From NCBI RefSeq assembly GCF_050389775.1, contig NZ_CP177144.1, forward strand, positions 1-64,000: a stretch of DNA of 64,000 bases. Direction: 5' to 3'. How positions within the stretch are numbered: position 1 is the first letter of the stretch; every line of letters starts with the position of its first letter. The translations under genes and the position numbers were made by a program. The stretch comes from Marinibacterium sp050389775. Lineage in GTDB: Bacteria; Pseudomonadota; Alphaproteobacteria; Rhodobacterales; Rhodobacteraceae. Under the pieces are notes generated by a model that did no database searches, was not told the DNA's origin, and saw nothing but the letters and a program-made list of their open reading frames with translations. Shown one piece after another: positions 52,345 to 59,626 of this stretch.

Positions 52345-52740
52345 ATGGCCAAGAACAAGTTCCATGACGGTCCCGGCCCGTCGCAGCGTCAGCTGCGAGT
52401 CGGGGAATTGATCCGCCGCACCCTGTCCGAGGTGCTGGCGCGCGGCGACGTGCATGATCCCGATCTCAACCGCCTGTCGATCACCGTCGGCGAAGTCCGC
52501 ACCTCGCCCGACCTCAAGATCGCCACGGCCTATGTCCTGCCCCTGGGCGGCAAGGGCCAGGACGATGTCGTCAGCCTGCTCGCCCGGAACAAGAGCGAAT
52601 TGCGGCGCATCGTCGGCAAGAAATGCGGGCTGAAATTCGCCCCCGACCTGCGCTTCCAGATCGACGAGACCTACGACCGGATGGACGAGACCCGGCGCAT
52701 CTTCGACCAGGACGCGGTGCGCCGCGATCTCGACAGTTGA
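52345..52740 (+). CDS. rbfA: Ribosome-binding factor A
   Basis: The 131-residue KH-fold protein binds the immature 30S subunit and assists 16S rRNA 5'-end maturation. Visible features are RQLRVGELIRRTLSEVLARGDVHDP, the SITVGEVRTSPDLKIATAYVLPLGG strand pair, and LKFAPDLRFQIDETYDRMDETRRIF. It opens the rbfA-truB-rpsO-pnp translation cluster. The ATG at 52345 is typical (MAKNKFHDG); an ATG nine bases upstream is also in frame. Its stop overlaps the next gene's TTG start as TTGA. Confidence 0.95.
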   Translation: MAKNKFHDGPGPSQRQLRVGELIRRTLSEVLARGDVHDPDLNRLSITVGEVRTSPDLKIATAYVLPLGGKGQDDVVSLLARNKSELRRIVGKKCGLKFAPDLRFQIDETYDRMDETRRIFDQDAVRRDLDS

Positions 52741-53477
52741 AACGCCTGGCCTGGGCCCTGCTGGCGCTGACCTTCGGCGCCGCCCCCGCCGTGGCCAGTG
52801 GCTGCCGCGATCTCGACCATGGCGGCAACCGCTACACGGTCTGCGAGGTCGATGCCGGGGCCGAGGACCTGCGCCTCTTCCTCTACCGCCCCGATGGCAC
52901 GCCCTGGGGCCAGTTCAGCGCGGTCAATGCCGCCCTGCGCCCCGAAGGCCAGCTGGCCTTTGCGATGAATGCCGGCATGTATCATGACGACCGCTCGCCG
53001 GTCGGCCATTACGTCGAGAACGGCGAAGAGATCATGCGCGTCGTGCCCAATGCCGGGCCGGGCAATTTCGGCCTGCTGCCCAACGGGGTGTTCTGCATCC
53101 GCGACGGCCGGGCCGACGTGATCGAAACCCTGGCCTTCGTCGACCAGGCCCCGGCCTGCCGCTTTGCCACCCAATCCGGCCCGATGCTGGTCATCGACGG
53201 CGCGCTGCACCCGCGCTTCCTGCCCGACAGCACCTCGCGCTACATCCGCAACGGGGTCGGCACCTCGGCCGACGGCCAGCGCGTGGTCTTTGCCATCTCG
53301 CGCAATGCCGTGACCTTCCACGATTTCGGCACGCTCTTCCGCGACGAGCTGGGCCTGCCCAACGCGCTCTACTTCGATGGCAACATCTCGCGGCTCTATG
53401 CCCCCGACATCGGCCGCAACGATCCAGGCTTCAACATGGGCCCGATCGTCGGCGTCGTCGTGCCCTCGGGCTCCTGA
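52737..53477 (+). CDS. Phosphodiester glycosidase-like (DUF2233/NAGPA) exported protein
   Basis: The 246-residue protein has a clear signal peptide (KRLAWALLALTFGAAPAVAS) only if translation starts at TTG 52737-52739, which overlaps the rbfA stop. No ATG or GTG fits. The mature domain has the NAGPA/DUF2233 pattern: LAFAMNAGMYHDDRSPVGHYVENGE, NFGLLPNGVFCI, FATQSGPMLVIDGALHPRFLPDSTSRYIRNGVG and LYFDGNISRLYAPD. It probably hydrolyses glycosidic or phosphodiester-linked sugars in the periplasm. Its place between rbfA and truB looks coincidental to ribosome function. Confidence 0.85.
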   Translation: MKRLAWALLALTFGAAPAVASGCRDLDHGGNRYTVCEVDAGAEDLRLFLYRPDGTPWGQFSAVNAALRPEGQLAFAMNAGMYHDDRSPVGHYVENGEEIMRVVPNAGPGNFGLLPNGVFCIRDGRADVIETLAFVDQAPACRFATQSGPMLVIDGALHPRFLPDSTSRYIRNGVGTSADGQRVVFAISRNAVTFHDFGTLFRDELGLPNALYFDGNISRLYAPDIGRNDPGFNMGPIVGVVVPSGS

Positions 53478-53560
53478 CCGGACCCGCCGCCCGCCCGGGC
53501 TTGACCGGCGGGCCGGCTTGGGGCTATAGCGCGGCCTCTCATCAGACATCGGGGCATTTC

Positions 53561-54466
53561 ATGGCACGCAAGGGACGCGACATTTCCGGCTGGCTCGTGG
53601 TGGACAAGCCCGCCGGGCCGACATCGACCGCCGTGGTCAACAAGGTCCGCTGGGCCTTTGGCGCGAAGAAGGCCGGCCATGCCGGCACGCTGGACCCCGA
53701 GGCCACCGGCGTCCTGGCCGTGGCCCTGGGCGAAGCGACCAAGACCGTGCCCTACATCACCGACGCGCTGAAGGCCTATACCTTCACCATCCGCCTGGGC
53801 CAGGCCACCAACACCGACGACGCCGAGGGCGAGGTCATCGCCACAAGCGACGCGCGCCCCAGCGACGAACAGATCAAGGACGCCCTCGCCCCGTTCATCG
53901 GCGACATCATGCAGATCCCGCCCAAGTTCTCGGCCGTCAAGATCGACGGCCAGAGGGCCTACAAGCTGGCCCGCGACGGCGAGGATGTCGACATCGCCGC
54001 CCGCCCGCTCTGGGTCGAGGAACTGTTGCTGGTCGACCGGCCCGATGCCGACCATGTCACCCTGGAAATGACCTGCGGCAAGGGCGGTTACGTCCGGTCC
54101 ATCGCCCGCGACCTGGGCGCGGCCCTGGGCTGCCACGGCCATGTCACCCGGTTGCGCCGGATCTGGTCGGGGCCCTTCGATGCCGCCGACGGCATCACCA
54201 TGGACCAGGTCGAGGAACTGGCCAAATCGCCCGAGCTCGATACCTTCCTGCGCCCGCTCGAAGAAGGCCTGGCCGACCTGCCCGAGCTGAAATGCACGCC
54301 CGAAGGCGCCGCCCGCCTGCGCAACGGCAACCCGGGCATGGTGCTGGCCTCCGACGTGGAATACGGCGACGAGGCCTGGGCCAGCCATGACGGCCGGGCC
54401 GTGGCCGTGGGCGTCTACAAGGCCGGCGAGCTGCACCCTTCGCGGGTGTTCAACCAGCAGGGCTGA
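53561..54466 (+). CDS. truB: tRNA pseudouridine(55) synthase
   Basis: The 301-residue enzyme converts U55 in the tRNA T-loop to pseudouridine. The catalytic aspartate is D45 in KKAGHAGTLDPEATGVL. Further motifs are PPKFSAVKIDGQRAYKLARDGEDVD and GYVRSIARDLGAALGCHGHVTRLRRIWSGPF. A PUA-like C-terminal part runs from about residue 250. It is separated from the upstream gene by 83 bases and followed one base after its stop by the DUF1643 gene. Confidence 0.96.
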   Translation: MARKGRDISGWLVVDKPAGPTSTAVVNKVRWAFGAKKAGHAGTLDPEATGVLAVALGEATKTVPYITDALKAYTFTIRLGQATNTDDAEGEVIATSDARPSDEQIKDALAPFIGDIMQIPPKFSAVKIDGQRAYKLARDGEDVDIAARPLWVEELLLVDRPDADHVTLEMTCGKGGYVRSIARDLGAALGCHGHVTRLRRIWSGPFDAADGITMDQVEELAKSPELDTFLRPLEEGLADLPELKCTPEGAARLRNGNPGMVLASDVEYGDEAWASHDGRAVAVGVYKAGELHPSRVFNQQG

Positions 54467-54467
54467 C

Positions 54468-55001
54468 GTGACCGCCGGCGACGATCAGCTCATCATCCGG
54501 TCCCACGTCAAGGACGGCGCGCCCTCGACCGCCGTCTATTCGCCCTGCGAGGCCTATCGCTACAGCCTGACGCGCAGCTGGCAGGCCGATGGCCAGCGCC
54601 TGCTCTACATCCTGCTCAACCCGTCCAAGGCCACCGAGGTCCAGAACGACCCGACGGTCGAACGCTGCGAACGCCGGGCCCGGGCGCTGGGGTTCGCAGC
54701 CTTCCGCGTGACCAACATCTTTGCCTGGCGCGAGACCGATCCCCGGGCCTTGCGCGCGGCACAGGCTCCGGTCGGGCCGGCCAATGATGCCGCCCTGGCC
54801 GAAGGCCTGGGCTGGGCCGATACGGTCATTGCCGGCTGGGGCACCCATGGCACGCATCTCGGCCGGGGCGCCGAGGTGGCCGCCCTGCTGCGTGCCGCCG
54901 GGCGCCCGATCTGCCACCTGGGCCTGACCCGCGACGGCCACCCGCGCCACCCGCTCTACATCGCCTATGCAACCCGGCCGATGCCCTGGGCGATGGGCTG
55001 A
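54468..55001 (+). CDS. DUF1643 family protein
   Basis: The 177-residue soluble protein has the DUF1643 core: YRYSLTRSWQADGQRLLYILLNPSKATEVQNDPTVERCERRARALGFAAFRVTNIFAWRETDPRALR, then ADTVIAGWGTHG and CHLGLTRDGHPRHPLYIA. The family is common next to truB and rpsO or in mobile contexts and has no known activity. Translation starts at GTG 54468, one base after the truB stop, which suggests coupling. Its conserved N-P-S-K and H-P-R-H-P-L-Y motifs imply an enzyme or nucleic-acid-binding role, but none is shown. Confidence 0.87.
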   Translation: MTAGDDQLIIRSHVKDGAPSTAVYSPCEAYRYSLTRSWQADGQRLLYILLNPSKATEVQNDPTVERCERRARALGFAAFRVTNIFAWRETDPRALRAAQAPVGPANDAALAEGLGWADTVIAGWGTHGTHLGRGAEVAALLRAAGRPICHLGLTRDGHPRHPLYIAYATRPMPWAMG

Positions 55002-55117
55002 CCGGCCACGGGCCGCGCCCGGCGGCATTAACCATTCACCCCGATCCGCTTTGACCGCACGCCCCCGGCCCGGCCACAATGACCGTTGGTGGGGACCGAT
55101 CTGAGTGGAGTGGCGGG

Positions 55118-56167
55118 ATGCTGATGCTGGCCGGCCTGTTGGGCATGATGGCCGTCGGGGCGTTTGCCCTTGGCGGGGATGATCTTGGCGCGGATGATGC
55201 CGGCCAGGACGATGAGTTTCCCGAGGAAAATGCCACCGAGGACCGGTCCGGCACCGGCGATGACACCGGGGATCAAACCGGTGATCAAACCGGCGAAACG
55301 GAGGATGACCTCGCATCCGCCGATCCGACCCCCGTCATCGACACCGACAGCGGCACGCAGATCGGCCTGATCCTGCCCGGCAGCGACCAGGACGAGACGA
55401 TCGAGGCCACCCCCGGCGACGATCAGGTCAACGGCTATGACGGCAACGACCTGATCATCGGCGGTGCGGGCTCCGATACCCTCGACGGCGGACGCGGCGA
55501 CGACAGGCTGATGGGCGGCGATGGCGACGACATCCTGCATGGCGACGACGGGGCCGATACGCTGATGGGCGAGGCCGGCGACGACACGCTCTTCGGCCAC
55601 AATGGCGATGACCAGCTGTCCGGCGGCAACGGCGATGACACTCTGCAAGGCTCTGAAGGCAACGACATTCTCGATGGCGAGGCCGGGGATGATGCCGTCA
55701 GCGGCGGTCTGGGCGACGACGTGGTGCGCGGCGGCGACGGCAACGACACGCTGATGGGCGGCGCGGGCGACGACCTGGTCTCGGGCCTGTCCGACGGATC
55801 GGAGGACGGGGTCGATTTTGTCAATGGCGGCGACGGCGACGACATCCTGCTGGGCGATGGCGGCGACACGATGACGGGCGGCGACGGGGCCGACAGCTTC
55901 TACGTCCTGGCCGGCGCGCCCGCTGACGCCACGGTGGACATCATGGATTTCACCGCCGGCGAGGACAGCATGATCGTGGTCTGGGACGACACGGCCAACC
56001 CCGACCCGACCATCCAGGTCCTGCCCGACGAAACCGACCCCGACCTGCAGCACCTGGTCATCGACGGCACCGAAGTCGCGGTGATCCACGGCGGCGCCGA
56101 GCTGACCGAGGCGGATATCCTGCTGATCAGCCCCGACCAGCTGGCAGCCAGCGGCCTGGCGGCCTGA
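55118..56167 (+). CDS. RTX-type calcium-binding repeat protein with N-terminal membrane segment
   Basis: The 349-residue protein starts with a short hydrophobic segment (MLMLAGLLGMMAVGAFALGG). An acidic, threonine-rich linker of about 80 residues with a small GDQTGDQTGET tandem follows, then roughly 13 hemolysin-type nonapeptide repeats (GGxGxDxLx, about residues 110-265), and an ordinary globular C-terminal domain. The repeats fold as a calcium-bound parallel beta-roll. No type I secretion genes are nearby, and the N-terminal hydrophobic segment suggests membrane anchoring. The ATG at 55118 has GGAG nine bases upstream. Function is unknown. Confidence 0.85.
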   Translation: MLMLAGLLGMMAVGAFALGGDDLGADDAGQDDEFPEENATEDRSGTGDDTGDQTGDQTGETEDDLASADPTPVIDTDSGTQIGLILPGSDQDETIEATPGDDQVNGYDGNDLIIGGAGSDTLDGGRGDDRLMGGDGDDILHGDDGADTLMGEAGDDTLFGHNGDDQLSGGNGDDTLQGSEGNDILDGEAGDDAVSGGLGDDVVRGGDGNDTLMGGAGDDLVSGLSDGSEDGVDFVNGGDGDDILLGDGGDTMTGGDGADSFYVLAGAPADATVDIMDFTAGEDSMIVVWDDTANPDPTIQVLPDETDPDLQHLVIDGTEVAVIHGGAELTEADILLISPDQLAASGLAA

Positions 56168-56213
56168 CACCGGGTCCGCCGGGGCGGGAAGGCCCAAGGC
56201 CGGGCGAATCCCT

Positions 56214-56242
56214 TTGCAACATGGGGCTTTTGCGTGTATTGG
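56214..56242 (+). promoter_or_regulatory. Candidate sigma-70-type promoter of rpsO
   Basis: TTGCAA (56214-56219) and TATTGG (56237-56242) are spaced by 17 bases about 115 bases before the rpsO ATG. The rest of the 188-base gap has no other feature. The match is moderate and untested. Confidence 0.35.
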
Positions 56243-56355
56243 CCCCCATCCCGGCCCGGAATCAGCGATGGTTCCGGGCCGGCGACCTCCATGGGCCTGC
56301 GCTGGACGACATCCCGGCCTGAGCCATAACCCATTGTTTTCGAAAGGAGACCCCG

Positions 56356-56625
56356 ATGTCGATCACGCCCGAACTCAAGGCGCAGCTGATGAAGGACTAT
56401 GCAACCAAGGAAGGCGACACCGGTTCGCCCGAAGTCCAGGTTGCCATCCTCAGCTCGCGCATCTCGACGCTGACCGAGCACTTCAAGACCCACAAGAAAG
56501 ACAACCACGGCCGCCGTGGCCTGCTCAAGATGGTTGCTCAGCGCCGCAAGCTGCTGGACTATCTCAAGGCCAAGGATGAAGCGCGCTATGCCTCGCTGAT
56601 CCAGCGCCTGGGCCTGCGCCGCTAA
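56356..56625 (+). CDS. rpsO: 30S ribosomal protein S15
   Basis: The 89-residue protein binds the central domain of 16S rRNA and bridges to the 50S subunit. Signatures are DTGSPEVQVAILSSRISTLTEHFKTHKKDNHGRRGLLKMVAQRRKLLDYLK. GAAAGGAGA precedes the ATG at ideal spacing. It is followed by a strong intrinsic terminator, so in this genome rpsO ends its own transcript rather than reading into pnp, which lies 3 kb downstream. Confidence 0.98.
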   Translation: MSITPELKAQLMKDYATKEGDTGSPEVQVAILSSRISTLTEHFKTHKKDNHGRRGLLKMVAQRRKLLDYLKAKDEARYASLIQRLGLRR

Positions 56626-56674
56626 GGTCTTGTCCCAACCGGACAAAACCGGCATCGGTTCTTGAATGCCCTCG

Positions 56675-56706
56675 ACGCCCGCCACTCCGGCGGGCGTTTC
56701 GCTTTT
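56675..56706 (+). terminator. Intrinsic terminator after rpsO
   Basis: ACGCCCGCC (56675-56683) pairs perfectly with GGCGGGCGT (56689-56697) around ACTCC, followed by TTTCGCTTTT. This is a textbook factor-independent terminator 49 bases after the rpsO stop. Confidence 0.85.
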
Positions 56707-56807
56707 CGGGGCCAAGGGTGCACCCGGAACGGGGCCGCCAGCGCCCGCCGGCCACCAACCCGGCCGCGATCCGCCCAGCGACATTCCGTCCGGTGAGCGT
56801 TATTGTT

Positions 56808-56817
56808 TGATTAATCA
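56808..56817. promoter_or_regulatory. AT-rich palindrome before the PepSY cassette
   Basis: TGATTAATCA is a perfect ten-base palindrome 23 bases before the ATG at 56840, in an unusually AT-rich stretch. Because the downstream genes look like a metal or iron membrane cassette, it could be an operator for an iron-responsive regulator. I cannot match it to a specific regulator. Confidence 0.3.
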
Positions 56818-56839
56818 TATCGCCCTAACGTCCCGGACC

Positions 56840-57205
56840 ATGTCACGCCGCCCCGCCCTTCCTCATGTGATCCTGGTTCTGGCCATGGCCCTGTCGCTCG
56901 CCGCGATCGGGTTGGCCCATGCCGGGGCGCGGCTGCAACAGAAGGTGCCGGCCGTGGCCGCCGCCGAGATTGCCGCCCTGGGCTTTTCCTGGGCCGATAT
57001 CTGCGGTGGCACCGATGGCGCCGGCCTGCCCAGCGAATGCAAGGCCTGCCGTGTCATGGCCGGCATGATGCTGCCCGGCACGATCGCCCATCCCCGACCC
57101 GATAGCGTGGCACATGGCCGCGACCTCCCCCGGGCCGACCGGGTCACCCTGACCCGGCGCATCCACCCCACCCCGCCGTCCCGGGGGCCGCCCGTCCGTT
57201 CCTGA
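56840..57205 (+). CDS. Small exported cysteine-containing protein next to a PepSY protein
   Basis: The 121-residue product has an N-terminal hydrophobic segment (HVILVLAMALSLAAIGLAHA) and a short mature region with C-x(n)-ECKACRVM, three cysteines that could bind a metal, and a basic, proline-rich tail. The pattern is reminiscent of DUF2946-type proteins, which accompany copper and iron uptake genes, but the match is weak and unverified. It lies 40 bases upstream of the PepSY gene, probably in one operon. Confidence 0.62.
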   Translation: MSRRPALPHVILVLAMALSLAAIGLAHAGARLQQKVPAVAAAEIAALGFSWADICGGTDGAGLPSECKACRVMAGMMLPGTIAHPRPDSVAHGRDLPRADRVTLTRRIHPTPPSRGPPVRS

Positions 57206-57245
57206 TCCCTTTCATTCGGATTTTAGGAACAAACAGGACAAAATC

Positions 57246-58667
57246 ATGGTCACGACCAACGTGAATGTTGGCGCGCGCGAAACGGTTGCACCCGCCGCGG
57301 CCAGCAAGCTCTACTTTGCCGCCTGGCGCTGGCATTTCTACGCCGGGCTCTACGTCATCCCCTTCTTCCTGATGCTGGCCGTCACCGGCCTGTGCATGCT
57401 GTGGATCGCCCATCTCGGCGGCCGCGACGGCGAGCGCATCACGGTCGTCCCCGGCGACGCGCCCATGGCGCTGAGCCAACAGGCCGCCGCCGCCCGCGAC
57501 GCCGTGCCGGGCGGCCGGCTGATGCAATACATCGCCCCGCGCGAGGCCGACCGCGCGGCGGTCTTCCGTGTCGACACGGCCGATGGCGCCGCGATGATGG
57601 TGGCCGTCGATCCCTATGCGGCCAATGTCATCGACAGCTGGCCGCGCCGCAACGGCGCCTATGACCTGGCCGACCGCATCCATGGCGAGCTGATGCTGGG
57701 CGTGACCGGCGACCGCATGGTCGAGATCGCCGCATCCCTGGGCATGGTTCTGGTGGCCAGCGGGCTTTACCTGTGGTGGCCGCGCAACGGGCGCAGCTGG
57801 CGCGACGCGCTGTTGCCCCGGCTGGGGCGCGGCCGGTCGATGTGGAAATCGCTGCACGGGGCGGTCGGGTTCTGGCTGTCGATCGTGCTGGTCTTCTTCC
57901 TGGTCTCGGGCCTGTCCTGGGCCGGCATCTGGGGCGAAAAGATGATGCAGGCCTGGAACCAGTTCCCGGCCGAGAAATGGGGCGCGCCGCTGAGCCATGC
58001 CAACCACGGCAGCCTGACCAACGGGCCCAAGGACGTGCCCTGGACGCTGGAACTGACGCCGCTGCCGCTGTCGGGCTCGGTCGCCGGGGCCGAAGGGGTG
58101 GCCGAGGGCCTGCCCCTGACGATCGACGTGATGGACCGCTTTGCCCGCGAGATCGGGTTCGAGACCGGCAACGGCGCGCGGTTCCAGATGAACCTGCCGC
58201 AGGGCCACGAGGGCGTCTGGACCTTCAGCCGCGATTCGATGAGCACCGACAGCCTCGATCCGACGGCTGATCGCACCGTGCATGTCGACCGGCACACCGG
58301 GCGCATCCTGGCCGATGTGCGCTATGACGATTATTCGCTCTACGGCAAGGCCATGGCCGTGGGCATCGCCTTGCACATGGGCACGCTGGGCCTGTGGAGC
58401 GTGCTGGCCAACACCGTCTTCTGCCTGGCGGTCATCGGCCTGTGCATCAGCGCCGTGGTGATGTGGTGGATCCGCCGGCCCGCCGGGGCCGGGCGGCTGG
58501 CCGCGCCGCCGATGCCTCGCGACATGCCGCTGTGGCAGGGCGCGAGGCTGGTCGGGCTGGCCGTGTCGCTGGCCTTTCCCATGGCCGGGCTGACGATCCT
58601 GGCCGTGCTGGCGCTGGACACGCTGGTGCTGCAACGCCTGCCCGGCCTGCGCCAGCGGCTGAGTTAG
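57246..58667 (+). CDS. PepSY-associated transmembrane protein (PiuB-like)
   Basis: The 473-residue inner-membrane protein has the PepSY_TM pattern: WRWHFYAGLYVIPFFLMLAVTGLCMLW (first span), periplasmic PepSY domains around residues 65-150 and 250-350, WKSLHGAVGFWLSIVLVFFLVSGLSWAGIWGEK, and two C-terminal spans followed by PPMPRDMPLWQGAR. Histidines in the spans (RWHFY, LHGAVG, HGELM) are typical and may coordinate heme or metal in siderophore-reductase relatives. It probably acts with the small upstream protein in iron acquisition, but no TonB receptor is in the window. Confidence 0.87.
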   Translation: MVTTNVNVGARETVAPAAASKLYFAAWRWHFYAGLYVIPFFLMLAVTGLCMLWIAHLGGRDGERITVVPGDAPMALSQQAAAARDAVPGGRLMQYIAPREADRAAVFRVDTADGAAMMVAVDPYAANVIDSWPRRNGAYDLADRIHGELMLGVTGDRMVEIAASLGMVLVASGLYLWWPRNGRSWRDALLPRLGRGRSMWKSLHGAVGFWLSIVLVFFLVSGLSWAGIWGEKMMQAWNQFPAEKWGAPLSHANHGSLTNGPKDVPWTLELTPLPLSGSVAGAEGVAEGLPLTIDVMDRFAREIGFETGNGARFQMNLPQGHEGVWTFSRDSMSTDSLDPTADRTVHVDRHTGRILADVRYDDYSLYGKAMAVGIALHMGTLGLWSVLANTVFCLAVIGLCISAVVMWWIRRPAGAGRLAAPPMPRDMPLWQGARLVGLAVSLAFPMAGLTILAVLALDTLVLQRLPGLRQRLS

Positions 58668-58891
58668 GCCGCCCGCATGACACCCGGCCGCCCGGCAGGA
58701 CCGGGCGGCCACACGCCGCCAAGCTTTCAAGTTCGAAACAAAACGTAAGGAGCCTTTGCCCAAGACGCGGTCTATAAACCCCCTGTTGCACCAGGCCCGC
58801 GCATCCGCGGCAAACCGGCAACAGGAGGTTTCCGTAGCGTCGCCGGCGCGTTATGGGACATGCGGGGGATTATTCGGAAAGGAGGCCGCGC

Positions 58892-59233
58892 TTGGATGAC
58901 CTGATCACGGCGACACTCCGCGCGGCCTGCACGCGCGCCGCGCCCCTGATGCTGATCCTGACCCTGGTCCTTGCGGGGGCCACGGGTGCCCGGGCCCAGG
59001 GCTGGACCTTTGATCTGACCGATGGGGTCTGGGCCTCGGGCGAGACCGAGACCGAAGGCCCGGTGCGCGGGTTGGAAGAGCCCGAGATGGACCTGTCGCT
59101 GGGCTTTGCGCTGAACGACCAGACCGCCCTGACCTTCGACTGGCGCCAGCTGGATGCCGACCTGGCCGGGGGCGATTTCATCGGCGACATCAGCCGGCGC
59201 GTGCCGATCATCGGGCTGAGCTTCAAGTTCTGA
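58892..59233 (+). CDS. Small exported protein with possible outer-membrane C-terminus
   Basis: A TTG at 58892-58894 is preceded at six bases by the ideal ribosome site AAAGGAGG, giving 113 residues. They begin DDLITATLRAACTRAAPLMLILTLVLAGATGARA, a signal peptide. The mature chain is about 80 residues (GWTFDLTDGVWASGETETEGP, MDLSLGFALNDQTALTFDWRQL) with alternating hydrophobic strands and a terminal phenylalanine in IIGLSFKF, as in outer-membrane beta strands. It could be a barrel fragment or periplasmic protein. No family is recognised. It sits 393 bases upstream of pnp. Confidence 0.65.
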   Translation: MDDLITATLRAACTRAAPLMLILTLVLAGATGARAQGWTFDLTDGVWASGETETEGPVRGLEEPEMDLSLGFALNDQTALTFDWRQLDADLAGGDFIGDISRRVPIIGLSFKF

Positions 59234-59626
59234 CACCCCGCGCCACGCCATCGCCGGACACCCCCGACACATCACCGGACGGCCCCGGAACACCGGCAAA
59301 CGCACGTTTGCCAGAACCCGCCGAACGGCCCGCCATCTGCCAAGCCAACGGCCCCGATCCCACGCCGCCAACACACCCGACCATCGCCCCGACAGGCCAC
59401 CTTGGCATGGGCCAAGGCCTGCGCGAGAGCCCGGCGCACGAATGTCGCTGCGGGCTTATGCCTGTTTCCAAACGACGTGATATACTGTAAGGGCGGCGCA
59501 TCTGAGACGTGACGCCAAGGCCCCGGCGTCGTGAGAGAAGGATGCAAGGGGTCGGCGGCAATGGGGCCGCCACATCAAACGGGAGACCCGGGAACGCCCG
59601 GGAGAGCTCCCTTGAGGATACGATAC
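59234..59626 (+). other. Gene-free leader region upstream of pnp
   Basis: This 393-base stretch has no convincing gene on either strand. It contains a -10-like TATACT at 59481-59486 with a weak -35, and the perfect palindrome CCCGGG-AACG-CCCGGG just before the pnp ribosome site. The length fits a structured pnp leader, which in many bacteria is a target for autoregulation by PNPase after RNase III cutting. That role is inferred here. Confidence 0.4.

Noticed and set aside
55270..55310. Tandem GATCAAACCGGT repeat as an iteron or regulatory site
   Set aside because: It lies within the coding sequence and simply encodes the GDQTGDQTG linker of the RTX protein.
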